From contig CADAXO010000083.1 in NCBI GenBank assembly GCA_902791885.1, forward strand, positions 1 through 8,564: 8,564 nt of DNA, given 5' to 3'. The translations under genes and the position numbers were made by a program. The DNA is from Oscillospiraceae bacterium (GTDB lineage: Bacteria; Bacillota_A; Clostridia; Saccharofermentanales; Saccharofermentanaceae). Positions 1 through 5,531 of the stretch are shown here, piece after piece; the first letter of the stretch is position 1; each line of letters opens with the position of its first letter. The notes beneath the pieces were generated by a model that saw only the letters and a list, made by a program, of their open reading frames with translations, ran no database searches and had not been told where the DNA came from.

Positions 1-1131
1 TGTTCCGTTCTCGCCCTTGATCCTGATCTTAAGTCTTCTCGCCTGAGCGTCGCCTAAGTTGGAGCAGGAACCTACCTCGAAATACTTCTGCTGTCTGGGA
101 GACCATGCCTCTACGTCGCAGGACTTAACCTTAAGGTCTGCAAGGTCGCCGGAGCAGCACTCGAGTGTTCTTACGGGAACGTCCAAAGAACGGAAGTAAT
201 CAACCGTGTTCTTCCAGAGCACATCGTACCACTTCTTGGACTCCTCAGGCTTACATACGACGATCATCTCCTGCTTCTCGAACTGGTGGATTCTGTATAC
301 GCCTCTCTCCTCGATGCCGTGAGCACCGACTTCCTTACGGAAGCAGGGGGAGTAGGATGTGAGTGTCTGGGGAAGCTTGTCCTCATCGATGATGGTATCG
401 ATGAACTTGCCGATCATGGAGTGCTCGGATGTACCGATGAGGTAGAGGTCCTCGCCCTCGATCTTATACATCATGTTCTCCATCTCAGCGAAAGACATAA
501 CGCCCGTAACTACGGAAGATCTGATCATGTAAGGCGGGATATAGTATGTAAAGCCGCGATCGATCATGAAGTCTCTTGCATAGGAAAGGCATGCGGAGTG
601 AAGTCTAGCGATGTCGCCTTTCAGGTAGTAGAAACCGTTACCGGATGTATCACGTGCGGGATCAAGCTCTATACCGTCAAGCTTCTCCATGATGTCAACG
701 TGGTAGGGAACTTCGAACTCAGGTACGAAAGGCTCGCCGAATCTCTCGATCTCTACGTTCTCGGAGTCGTCCTTGCCGATCGGAACGGAAGGATCGATGA
801 TGTTGGGGATTACGAGCATTCTCTTTCTGATCTCGCCCTCAAGCTCTGTCTCCTTAACGGACAGTGCCTCGAGTTCGGCTGCCATGTCTGTGACCTCAGT
901 CTTCTTGGCCATGGCTTCGTCCTTCTTGCCCTGGCCCATGAGCATACCGATCTCCTTGGAGACTACGTTACGCTTGTTACGGAGAGATTCAGCCTTCTGC
1001 TTAGCCTCTCTGAATTCCTTGTCGAGTGCGATGACCTCGTCTACAAGGGGGAGCTTCTCATCCTGAAACTTCTTCTTGATATTCTCTCTGACGATGGCCG
1101 TAATTTCCTTCGGGGTAAAGAACCGACGCAT
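1..1131 (-). CDS. serS: Seryl-tRNA synthetase, C-terminus cut by window edge
   Basis: Charges tRNA-Ser with serine in the cytoplasm (class II aminoacyl-tRNA synthetase). The 377 codons present run in frame to base 1; about 45-50 C-terminal residues, including motif 3, lie outside. Residues 25-105 form the charged helical arm that binds tRNA, ending in IPN (108-110). The catalytic core follows: ARDFMIDRGFTYYIPP (185-200, motif 1 region), GTSEHS (233-238, in place of the usual TAE-type loop) and CFRKEVGAHG...RIHQFEKQEM (263-289, motif 2 with its Arg and the QFEK segment). The style matches the clostridial SerRS subgroup as I remember it. ATG 1131 is the only usable start: in-frame TGA and TAG lie just upstream, and no ATG, GTG or TTG follows before the conserved VRENIKKKFQ. 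No Shine-Dalgarno is visible. The first 24 codons overlap the DUF4015 gene, and residues 2-11 do not resemble the usual MLDIKxIRENP opening. Confidence 0.97.
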   Translation of the reverse strand, partial: MRRFFTPKEITAIVRENIKKKFQDEKLPLVDEVIALDKEFREAKQKAESLRNKRNVVSKEIGMLMGQGKKDEAMAKKTEVTDMAAELEALSVKETELEGEIRKRMLVIPNIIDPSVPIGKDDSENVEIERFGEPFVPEFEVPYHVDIMEKLDGIELDPARDTSGNGFYYLKGDIARLHSACLSYARDFMIDRGFTYYIPPYMIRSSVVTGVMSFAEMENMMYKIEGEDLYLIGTSEHSMIGKFIDTIIDEDKLPQTLTSYSPCFRKEVGAHGIEERGVYRIHQFEKQEMIVVCKPEESKKWYDVLWKNTVDYFRSLDVPVRTLECCSGDLADLKVKSCDVEAWSPRQQKYFEVGSCSNLGDAQARRLKIRIKGENGT

Positions 1132-2431
1132 TCCACAGGATATATTCGTCTAATCTCATGTCCTGAATGGCCCTGATCTGGGCATTGATCGCGTCGTAAT
1201 CGTACTCGAGGTAATTGCCCTCGCCTAAGTAATACGCCGTGAAGGCCTGAACATAAGGCCTTACCGTGCAGTATCCTTCCTGATACCACGCGGAGCTGCC
1301 GTAAGACAATACTGCGATCATGATGTCGTAAGGGTAGATGTCGGGCTTATCGAAAGTGATGCCGCCGATCATGGTGCCGAGCGCGTAGTGTGAAGGGTAG
1401 ATCATGGGGCAGACTGAGTCCTCGCCCGCAAGTCCTATAGAATACCAGTCCTGACCGAGGTTTCTTCCGTCGTAATCGGAGGTTAGGATGATACCGAATA
1501 CGTCGGCAGACATCGGAACTCCGAGCGTATCCTGGATGCGGACTCTCGCGGTCCTTACGAAGCGGTTGATAGCTTCGGTCCTCTCGGGTACCGTGCCCTC
1601 GACGCCGAAATAAGGCTCGTTGCCCGATGTGGTGGAGCCGGTCGGGAATCTTATATAGTCGAACTGGATCTCGTCGACACCTCTCGCGACTGCTTCCTCG
1701 GCAAGCTCAATTAGGTATTCCCAGTTATCGGGGTTATAGGGATCTAAGAAGGCACGTCCGCCCTCGGAATTAAAGTACAAGACATTTCCCTCGCTGTCTC
1801 TTATAGCTCGCTCGGGCTCTGCAGTCGCGAGGTTCGGGTCCTTGAAGCACACGATACGTCCGATGACTCTTATGCCGTGCTCGTGGCACTGCTCGATGAC
1901 CTCGTTCAGGTTATAGTAGCCGTAAACAAGGCTGGACTCGAGCGCGAGCTCGTTAGTCGTGTCGTAAAGGGCACCGTCCTGCTCCTTAAGGTCGATTACG
2001 AAAGTGTTGATCTCGGAGTTAGCCGCGAGCTCGAAACACTCCTCGAGGTTAGCCGCAGGTCCTACGTAGATTCCCCTTACAGGGTAGTGTTCGTAAGGAA
2101 CGGGATTCTCGGCAGGCTCCAAAGGTCCCCACATCGCGAGAGCGAGGTCGGAGTCTTCGAGGTATTCTTCGATATGGTAAGCTTCCGTCTCAGCCGTGGT
2201 CTCCATGGTGCCTATGGATGCGACTCCTACGAGGGAAGGAGTCGTCTCCGCATTCTCCCCGAAAGCCTTGCGCCTTCCTATTATGGCGCCCACAAGCACG
2301 AGACCCATTACAACAGCTGATACTGCCAGCGTAACGAAAAGCTTACGGAGGGCGTCTATCCTTCTTCCGCTGCCTCCCTTTTCGCTTCTTATGAAGGCTG
2401 AAGTATCATATTTTCTGTTGTCATTTATCAT
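1058..2431 (-). CDS. Membrane-anchored putative glycoside hydrolase (DUF4015 family)
   Basis: A 457-residue protein with a basic N-terminus, one membrane segment at about 31-51 (LFVTLAVSAVVMGLVLVGAI) and a low-complexity, Thr/Glu-rich linker to about 115. A TIM-barrel-like domain then runs from about 117 to 445. Features typical of the DUF4015 putative glycoside hydrolase family (PF13200) are VIDLKEQDG (145-153), RIVCFKDP (192-199), FLDPYNPDNWEY (228-239), DEIQFDYIRFP (253-263), SADVFG (308-313), MIYPSHY (343-349) and ILWNAS (431-436). Conserved acids such as D258 and D310 are candidates for catalysis, but substrate and activity are not established for this family to my knowledge; a role on extracellular or wall polysaccharide is inference. 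One Met-initiated start is possible (next Met is inside the membrane segment). There is no good Shine-Dalgarno, and a TATAAT hexamer ends 7 bases before the ATG. The last 24 codons overlap serS. Confidence 0.93.
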   Translation of the reverse strand: MINDNRKYDTSAFIRSEKGGSGRRIDALRKLFVTLAVSAVVMGLVLVGAIIGRRKAFGENAETTPSLVGVASIGTMETTAETEAYHIEEYLEDSDLALAMWGPLEPAENPVPYEHYPVRGIYVGPAANLEECFELAANSEINTFVIDLKEQDGALYDTTNELALESSLVYGYYNLNEVIEQCHEHGIRVIGRIVCFKDPNLATAEPERAIRDSEGNVLYFNSEGGRAFLDPYNPDNWEYLIELAEEAVARGVDEIQFDYIRFPTGSTTSGNEPYFGVEGTVPERTEAINRFVRTARVRIQDTLGVPMSADVFGIILTSDYDGRNLGQDWYSIGLAGEDSVCPMIYPSHYALGTMIGGITFDKPDIYPYDIMIAVLSYGSSAWYQEGYCTVRPYVQAFTAYYLGEGNYLEYDYDAINAQIRAIQDMRLDEYILWNASVLYPEGNYGHRQREYQEEVSG

Positions 2432-2438
2432 AATAGAA

Positions 2439-2444
2439 ATTATA
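2439..2444 (-). promoter_or_regulatory. Perfect -10 hexamer directly before the DUF4015 gene
   Basis: Read on the minus strand this is TATAAT, followed by ttctatt and the ATG at 2431. Transcription would begin at or within a base of the start codon, so the message would be leaderless or nearly so. The -35 is weak: the best match, TAAACA at 2470-2465, is 20 bases away. The hexamer is seen directly; its use is inferred. Confidence 0.5.
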
Positions 2445-2454
2445 CCTTATTTAA

Positions 2455-2463
2455 TGATAAAAT
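2455..2463 (+). promoter_or_regulatory. Extended -10 promoter for the Nudix-yigZ pair
   Basis: TGATAAAAT is an extended -10 element (TGn then TAAAAT, 5 of 6 to consensus). No convincing -35 is seen, as is allowed for extended -10 promoters. Initiation near 2470 would give a leader of about 25 bases containing the ribosome site at 2484. It lies 10 bases from the opposing -10 of the DUF4015 gene, so the two promoters are back to back in a 64-base gap. Confidence 0.45.
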
Positions 2464-2483
2464 ATGTTTAACTTTTGATTAGT

Positions 2484-2488
2484 GAGGG
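2484..2488 (+). promoter_or_regulatory. Ribosome binding site choosing ATG 2496
   Basis: GAGGG lies 7 bases before ATG 2496. It supports that codon over the in-frame TTG at 2475, which has no ribosome site and would lie close to the predicted transcription start. Confidence 0.75.
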
Positions 2489-2495
2489 ATTGCAT

Positions 2496-2909
2496 ATGCT
2501 CATACGAAACTGCACCGGAGGTATCGTCTTTTGTGGGGACAAGGTCCTCATGATCGAGAATGATAAGCACGAGTGGGCATTCCCCAAGGGTGTCATAAGA
2601 GTTAACCAGAAGCTCACCGATGTCGTTGTAAGAAGAGTTCAGTACGAGACCGGTGTATCGGCTAAGGTCCTCGCGCCCTGCGGCAAGACTCACTACGAGT
2701 TCTATTCGATATCAAGAAGAAAGCCCGTACATAACAATATCTCGTGGTTCATAATGAAGGCGGAAGACACCAAGGCCGTTCCGAACCGGGAAGAGAACAT
2801 CATCAGTGCGAAGTTCTTCGAGGTCGAGACTGCCATGAACAAGGTCACATACAGCCAGGATAAATCCCTGCTTCTCATGGCTTATCAGAAGTATAAGGAG
2901 ATAGTCTGA
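2496..2909 (+). CDS. Small Nudix-fold protein with a degenerate Nudix box
   Basis: A 137-residue soluble protein with the Nudix layout: GGIVFCGDKVLMIENDKHEW (8-27, first strands), WAFPKG (27-32) and the box region 32-54, then a beta-rich second half (YEFYSI, NISWFIMKAE, AKFFEV) and a C-terminal helix. The canonical box is Gx5Ex7REUxEExGU. Here G32, R46, E51 and G53 are kept, but the first Glu is Q38, the Glu of RE is R47 and the first Glu of EE is Y50. In Nudix enzymes such as MutT these glutamates bind the divalent metal, so hydrolase activity is doubtful, and a binding or sensory role or an altered substrate is possible. The substrate cannot be inferred. It is the first gene of a pair with the YigZ-like gene, whose TTG start is 2 bases after this stop, so they are very likely co-transcribed. 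Confidence 0.88.
   Translation: MLIRNCTGGIVFCGDKVLMIENDKHEWAFPKGVIRVNQKLTDVVVRRVQYETGVSAKVLAPCGKTHYEFYSISRRKPVHNNISWFIMKAEDTKAVPNREENIISAKFFEVETAMNKVTYSQDKSLLLMAYQKYKEIV
2895..2900 (+). promoter_or_regulatory. Ribosome binding site for the TTG start at 2911
   Basis: AAGGAG sits inside the last codons of the Nudix gene, 10 bases before TTG 2911. An in-frame TAG at 2902-2904 excludes any earlier start, and the next in-frame Met is residue 65, so TTG is the start. Confidence 0.65.
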
Positions 2910-2910
2910 T

Positions 2911-3552
2911 TTGTCTTCTGATTACATAACCTTCGCCCGCGAAGGAGAATCCAGGATAGAGATCTCAAAGTCCGTGTTCATCGGTAATTCCGCGGAAGTG
3001 GAAAGTGCGCGTGAAGCGGAAGAATTCGTCGCCAAGATAAGAGCAAAGTATCCCGATGCCAGACACGTGTGCTACGCATGGCGCGTGTCGGGTGAGACTT
3101 TCATGCAAAAGTACAGCGACGACGGCGAACCCTCGGGTACCGGCGGCATGCCGATATTAAACGTCCTCGACAAGAAGGAGATAACCAACGGGGTCATCAC
3201 GGTGACGAGGTATTTCGGCGGGATACTTCTGGGTAAGGGCGGCCTCGTCCGGGCCTACACGGATTCCGCGGCAGAGGCAGTCAAAGCTTCAGGCCTGGTA
3301 AGCGTGACCGAAGGCGAGATATACAGCATCTCCATGGGCTACGACATGAGCGAAAAGCTTATCTACGCGTTGACCCAGGCGGGCTGGTGCGTCAAGGATC
3401 CCGAATACGGCGAGTGCGTTAAGGTCGGAGTCGTTTGTCCTGCAGTTAAAGGAGAGGAACTTCAGGCGTTCGTTAAAGACAGAAGCTTCGGCAGGGCAGA
3501 AGCCGTCAAAGAGGGCACGGATCTTATCAGGACGGAATTGACGGAAGATTGA
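2911..3552 (+). CDS. yigZ: YigZ/IMPACT family protein (UPF0029)
   Basis: A 213-residue cytoplasmic protein, normal for bacterial YigZ/YvyE. The N-terminal UPF0029 domain (about 15-125, PF01205) shows the family signature in order: ISKSVFIG (18-25), DARHVCYAWRV (49-59), YSDDGEPSGTGGMPIL (68-83) and VTRYFGGILLGKGGLVRAY (98-116). The C-terminal part (about 135-205) fits the DUF1949 ferredoxin-like domain. Eukaryotic IMPACT proteins regulate the GCN2 kinase; the bacterial members have no settled function, and a nucleic-acid or ribosome-associated role is only suggested from structure. It starts with TTG one base after the Nudix stop, so translation is probably coupled. A separate promoter follows for htrA. 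Confidence 0.93.
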   Translation: MSSDYITFAREGESRIEISKSVFIGNSAEVESAREAEEFVAKIRAKYPDARHVCYAWRVSGETFMQKYSDDGEPSGTGGMPILNVLDKKEITNGVITVTRYFGGILLGKGGLVRAYTDSAAEAVKASGLVSVTEGEIYSISMGYDMSEKLIYALTQAGWCVKDPEYGECVKVGVVCPAVKGEELQAFVKDRSFGRAEAVKEGTDLIRTELTED

Positions 3553-3559
3553 TCCTATT

Positions 3560-3587
3560 TTGACTAATATTTGCACCAATATATAAT
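3560..3587 (+). promoter_or_regulatory. Housekeeping-type promoter of htrA
   Basis: TTGACT (3560-3565) and TATAAT (3582-3587) are separated by 16 bases, a strong vegetative sigma-type promoter in the only gap between yigZ and htrA. Initiation near 3594 gives a leader of about 30 bases. A perfect 5-bp inverted repeat, ATATT then AATAT with a 6-base loop (3567-3582), lies in the spacer and touches the -10; it could be a repressor site or simply AT-rich chance. Confidence 0.75.
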
Positions 3588-3610
3588 CTTTGTCGGAGTA
3601 TCATTGGCAA

Positions 3611-3617
3611 AGAGGTG
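3611..3617 (+). promoter_or_regulatory. Ribosome binding site of htrA
   Basis: AGAGGTG is 6 bases before ATG 3624. The in-frame GTG at 3615 is part of this site, so it is unlikely to be the start. Confidence 0.75.
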
Positions 3618-3623
3618 AATCAT

Positions 3624-4826
3624 ATGGAAAACAATACAAAGAAAAAGACAGGAATGCTCGTTCCGATACTGGTAATAATCACCGTTTGCTCGGTAATCTT
3701 CTCGATGCTCCAGACAGTCTATATCTTGAGGCTCGCGTCAGGCTCAGTGGGAAATATGACTTATTCCGAAGGAAGAGTGCGTGACGAAGAAAGCTCGAGA
3801 AGCCGTGACGACGATGAAGAACGCACGGTTTCTCCCGTCGCTGATCCCGAGTTCTCGCTCGAGAACGCCGCAAGCGTATATGATCCGAACAAGGAGACAT
3901 TAAGCACCACCGAGATCGTAAGACTCGTAAGTCCCGCGACCGTATCGGTCTATGTCATGGGTACGGTCAATAACGTAACTACCCCGATGTTCTCCGGAAC
4001 GGGATTCTTCATAAGCGATGACGGTTATGTTGTTACGAACCGCCATGTAGTAAGCGATGTTCTTGATAACGAGAACATGAGTCTTATCGTCGATGTTCCG
4101 GGATACGATATCCCGATCAATGCCCAAATCGTCGGAACGGATGTCCAGACGGATGTCGCCGTCCTTAAGGTTGAGGAGCAGGATGATCCGTTTCCTTATG
4201 TAACGCTCGGCGATTCCGATATGCTGCAGGTAGGAGAACTGGTCGTTGCTATCGGCAATCCTCTCGGAAGACTTGAAGGTACTGTAACGGTCGGAGTCGT
4301 ATCGGCACTTGAGCGTCAGATCAATAACAACGGATATACAATGGATCTTATCCAGACCGATGCTTCCATCAATTCCGGTAACAGCGGCGGACCGTTGATC
4401 AATTCATTCGGTGAGGTAATAGGTATTACCAATGCGAAGATCACAGTAGCCGATAACCTGGGATTCGCGATCCCGATATCCGATGTCCGCGACATCATCC
4501 AGTCGATAATCAACTACGGCTATGTAGCCAACCGTCCTTATCTCGGAGTCACAGTCGCCAACGTCGCATCTGATGAATACTACGGAGCCGTCGAGGGCGT
4601 ATTCGTAGCGACTGTCGAGAGCGGCGGACCTGCCGATCAGGCCGGATTAAGAGAGGGCGACCGCATTATATCTTTAGACGGGGTTGAAATTGAGAGGTCT
4701 GATGATATTATAAGTGTGCGTGACACACACGCACCCGGTGATGAGATCACCGTGGTCGTTGAAAGAGACGGACGTACGCGCGAATTAACATTGGTTATCG
4801 GAGATTCAAATGACGCAGAACAGTAA
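3624..4826 (+). CDS. htrA: Membrane-anchored HtrA/DegP-type serine protease with one PDZ domain
   Basis: A 400-residue trypsin-like protease for damaged or misfolded proteins on the outer face of the membrane. KKK at 6-8 precedes one membrane segment (about 11-35), which gives an N-in anchor. A hydrophilic, Arg/Asp/Glu-rich linker (about 48-95) follows. The protease domain (about 96-298) has a complete triad: H141 in TNRHVV, D177 in TDVAVLKV and S254 in GNSGGPL, with GNPLG (211-215) and LGFAIPI (279-285) also typical. A single PDZ domain spans about 304-395, with LGV (307-309) in the substrate-binding loop and GLREGDRIISLDG (341-353). This is the usual Gram-positive HtrA/DegS-like plan. It has its own promoter, and its last codons overlap a small membrane-protein gene by 17 bases. 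Paralogue assignment (htrA, htrB, yyxA) is not possible from sequence alone. Confidence 0.96.
   Translation: MENNTKKKTGMLVPILVIITVCSVIFSMLQTVYILRLASGSVGNMTYSEGRVRDEESSRSRDDDEERTVSPVADPEFSLENAASVYDPNKETLSTTEIVRLVSPATVSVYVMGTVNNVTTPMFSGTGFFISDDGYVVTNRHVVSDVLDNENMSLIVDVPGYDIPINAQIVGTDVQTDVAVLKVEEQDDPFPYVTLGDSDMLQVGELVVAIGNPLGRLEGTVTVGVVSALERQINNNGYTMDLIQTDASINSGNSGGPLINSFGEVIGITNAKITVADNLGFAIPISDVRDIIQSIINYGYVANRPYLGVTVANVASDEYYGAVEGVFVATVESGGPADQAGLREGDRIISLDGVEIERSDDIISVRDTHAPGDEITVVVERDGRTRELTLVIGDSNDAEQ
4800..4803 (+). promoter_or_regulatory. Ribosome binding site for the small ORF at 4810
   Basis: GGAG within the last codons of htrA lies 6 bases before the ATG at 4810, an ideal spacing. 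It is good evidence that this short frame is translated. Confidence 0.6.
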
Positions 4827-4944
4827 TTATAATTACAGCAGAAAGAGAAGCAGAGGCATCAAGATCATGGCAGCGATCTTAGCGTTCGCAGTCGGAGGAT
4901 CCATCATTGTATCTATCGTAGGTCTTATAATCGCAGGAATCTGA
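4810..4944 (+). CDS. 44-residue single-pass membrane protein overlapping htrA
   Basis: This frame encodes 44 residues. A polar Asn/Tyr/Ser-rich start (residues 2-10) is followed by a strongly basic stretch (RKRSRGIKI, 11-19) and one hydrophobic, Gly/Ala/Ile-rich segment to the C-terminus (20-44: MAAILAFAVG, SIIVSIVGLIIAGI). The charge pattern predicts N-in topology with almost nothing outside. Support for a real gene: a GGAG site with 6-base spacing, a start inside htrA with a 17-base overlap (a coupling arrangement), a coherent membrane-protein composition, and a stop 6 bases from the convergent phosphatase stop, so the frame fills the gap. I do not recognise a family. A partner or modulator of HtrA is plausible from the arrangement only. 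Confidence 0.72.
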   Translation: MTQNSNYNYSRKRSRGIKIMAAILAFAVGGSIIVSIVGLIIAGI

Positions 4945-4956
4945 TTATTGTCAGAT
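4939..4956. terminator. Small hairpin between convergent stop codons
   Basis: ATCTGA, TTATTG, TCAGAT is a perfect 6-bp inverted repeat with a 6-base loop. It contains the TGA stop of the small membrane-protein gene on the plus strand and the TGA of the phosphatase on the minus strand. The position suits a bidirectional terminator, but the stem is short and AT-rich and no T-tract follows on either strand. Confidence 0.25.
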
Positions 4957-5520
4957 GGTGATCTTATAAAGCTTCGTCTGCTCGATCGGACCGGTCTTAC
5001 GAAGATCTTCAACGTCTGAAGTTCCCGTTACGAAGAGCAGAGCCTCGACCATAATCATATGTGAGATCAGGAGGACATTGTCCTCCTTTTCATATGCCTT
5101 GAGTTTGTTAATTATGTTTTGGGCCCTTCTTATTACATCCGCGAATGTCTCGCCGCCGTCGACGGGGACGTAGTTATCGGGATCGTTAACGAACCTGTCG
5201 TATGTATCCGGATACAGCTTCGAAGCTTCGGAGGTGACCATGCCTTCGAATATCCCCAGAGACATCTCACGAAGATCCTTCTCTATCGTGAGCGGGATCT
5301 TATAGTCACAGTTAGACAGGATGAGCTGTGCCGTATGAAGAGTGCGGGGAAGAGGGCTTACGAGGACTCGGCTTATGCGGCCGGGCATCGAGGACAACTC
5401 GCGTCCGAGCTTAACCGCACCTTCCCGTCCTTCTTTTGTAAGGGGCGAATTATTCATGCCCTGCATCCGCTTCTCGGTGTTCCACAGGGTCTGTCCGTGT
5501 CTTGTAAGATAAATGTTCAT
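4951..5520 (-). CDS. Histidine phosphatase family protein (phosphoglycerate-mutase-like)
   Basis: A 189-residue cytoplasmic protein of the histidine phosphatase superfamily, compact like GpmB/PhoE/CobC-type members. Catalytic features are all present: LTRHGQT (5-11) with nucleophile H8, R59 in SPLPRT, E85 in LREMSLGIFEG (83-93) and H154 in LISHMIM (151-157). The second-histidine motif SHMIM differs from the common SHGG form. GETF (123-126) matches the segment typical of phosphatase rather than mutase members. The substrate cannot be told; a small phosphorylated metabolite is likely, and glycolytic mutase activity is less so. It is the last gene of the minus-strand cluster, 11 bases after the foldase stop, with no clear Shine-Dalgarno. 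The start is fixed by the RHG motif lying at residue 7. Confidence 0.93.
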   Translation of the reverse strand: MNIYLTRHGQTLWNTEKRMQGMNNSPLTKEGREGAVKLGRELSSMPGRISRVLVSPLPRTLHTAQLILSNCDYKIPLTIEKDLREMSLGIFEGMVTSEASKLYPDTYDRFVNDPDNYVPVDGGETFADVIRRAQNIINKLKAYEKEDNVLLISHMIMVEALLFVTGTSDVEDLRKTGPIEQTKLYKITI

Positions 5521-5531
5521 CCGTTAAGGGT

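Noticed and set aside
286..1176. Long plus-strand open frame of 296 codons opposite serS
   Set aside because: It is entirely antisense to clearly conserved SerRS and to the overlapping DUF4015 end, has no recognisable domain, and the opposite strand explains the sequence.
1877..2320. Plus-strand frame of 147 codons opposite the DUF4015 gene
   Set aside because: It is antisense to a conserved domain with strong family motifs and has no independent support.
2475..2495. TTG 2475 as start of the Nudix protein
   Set aside because: ATG 2496 has a GAGGG site at 7 bases; the TTG has none and would lie at the predicted transcription start.
4972..5004. CTTCGT/ACGAAG inverted repeat near the phosphatase end, considered as a terminator for the htrA unit
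   Set aside because: A 6-bp stem with a 21-base loop inside coding sequence and no T-tract; probably chance.
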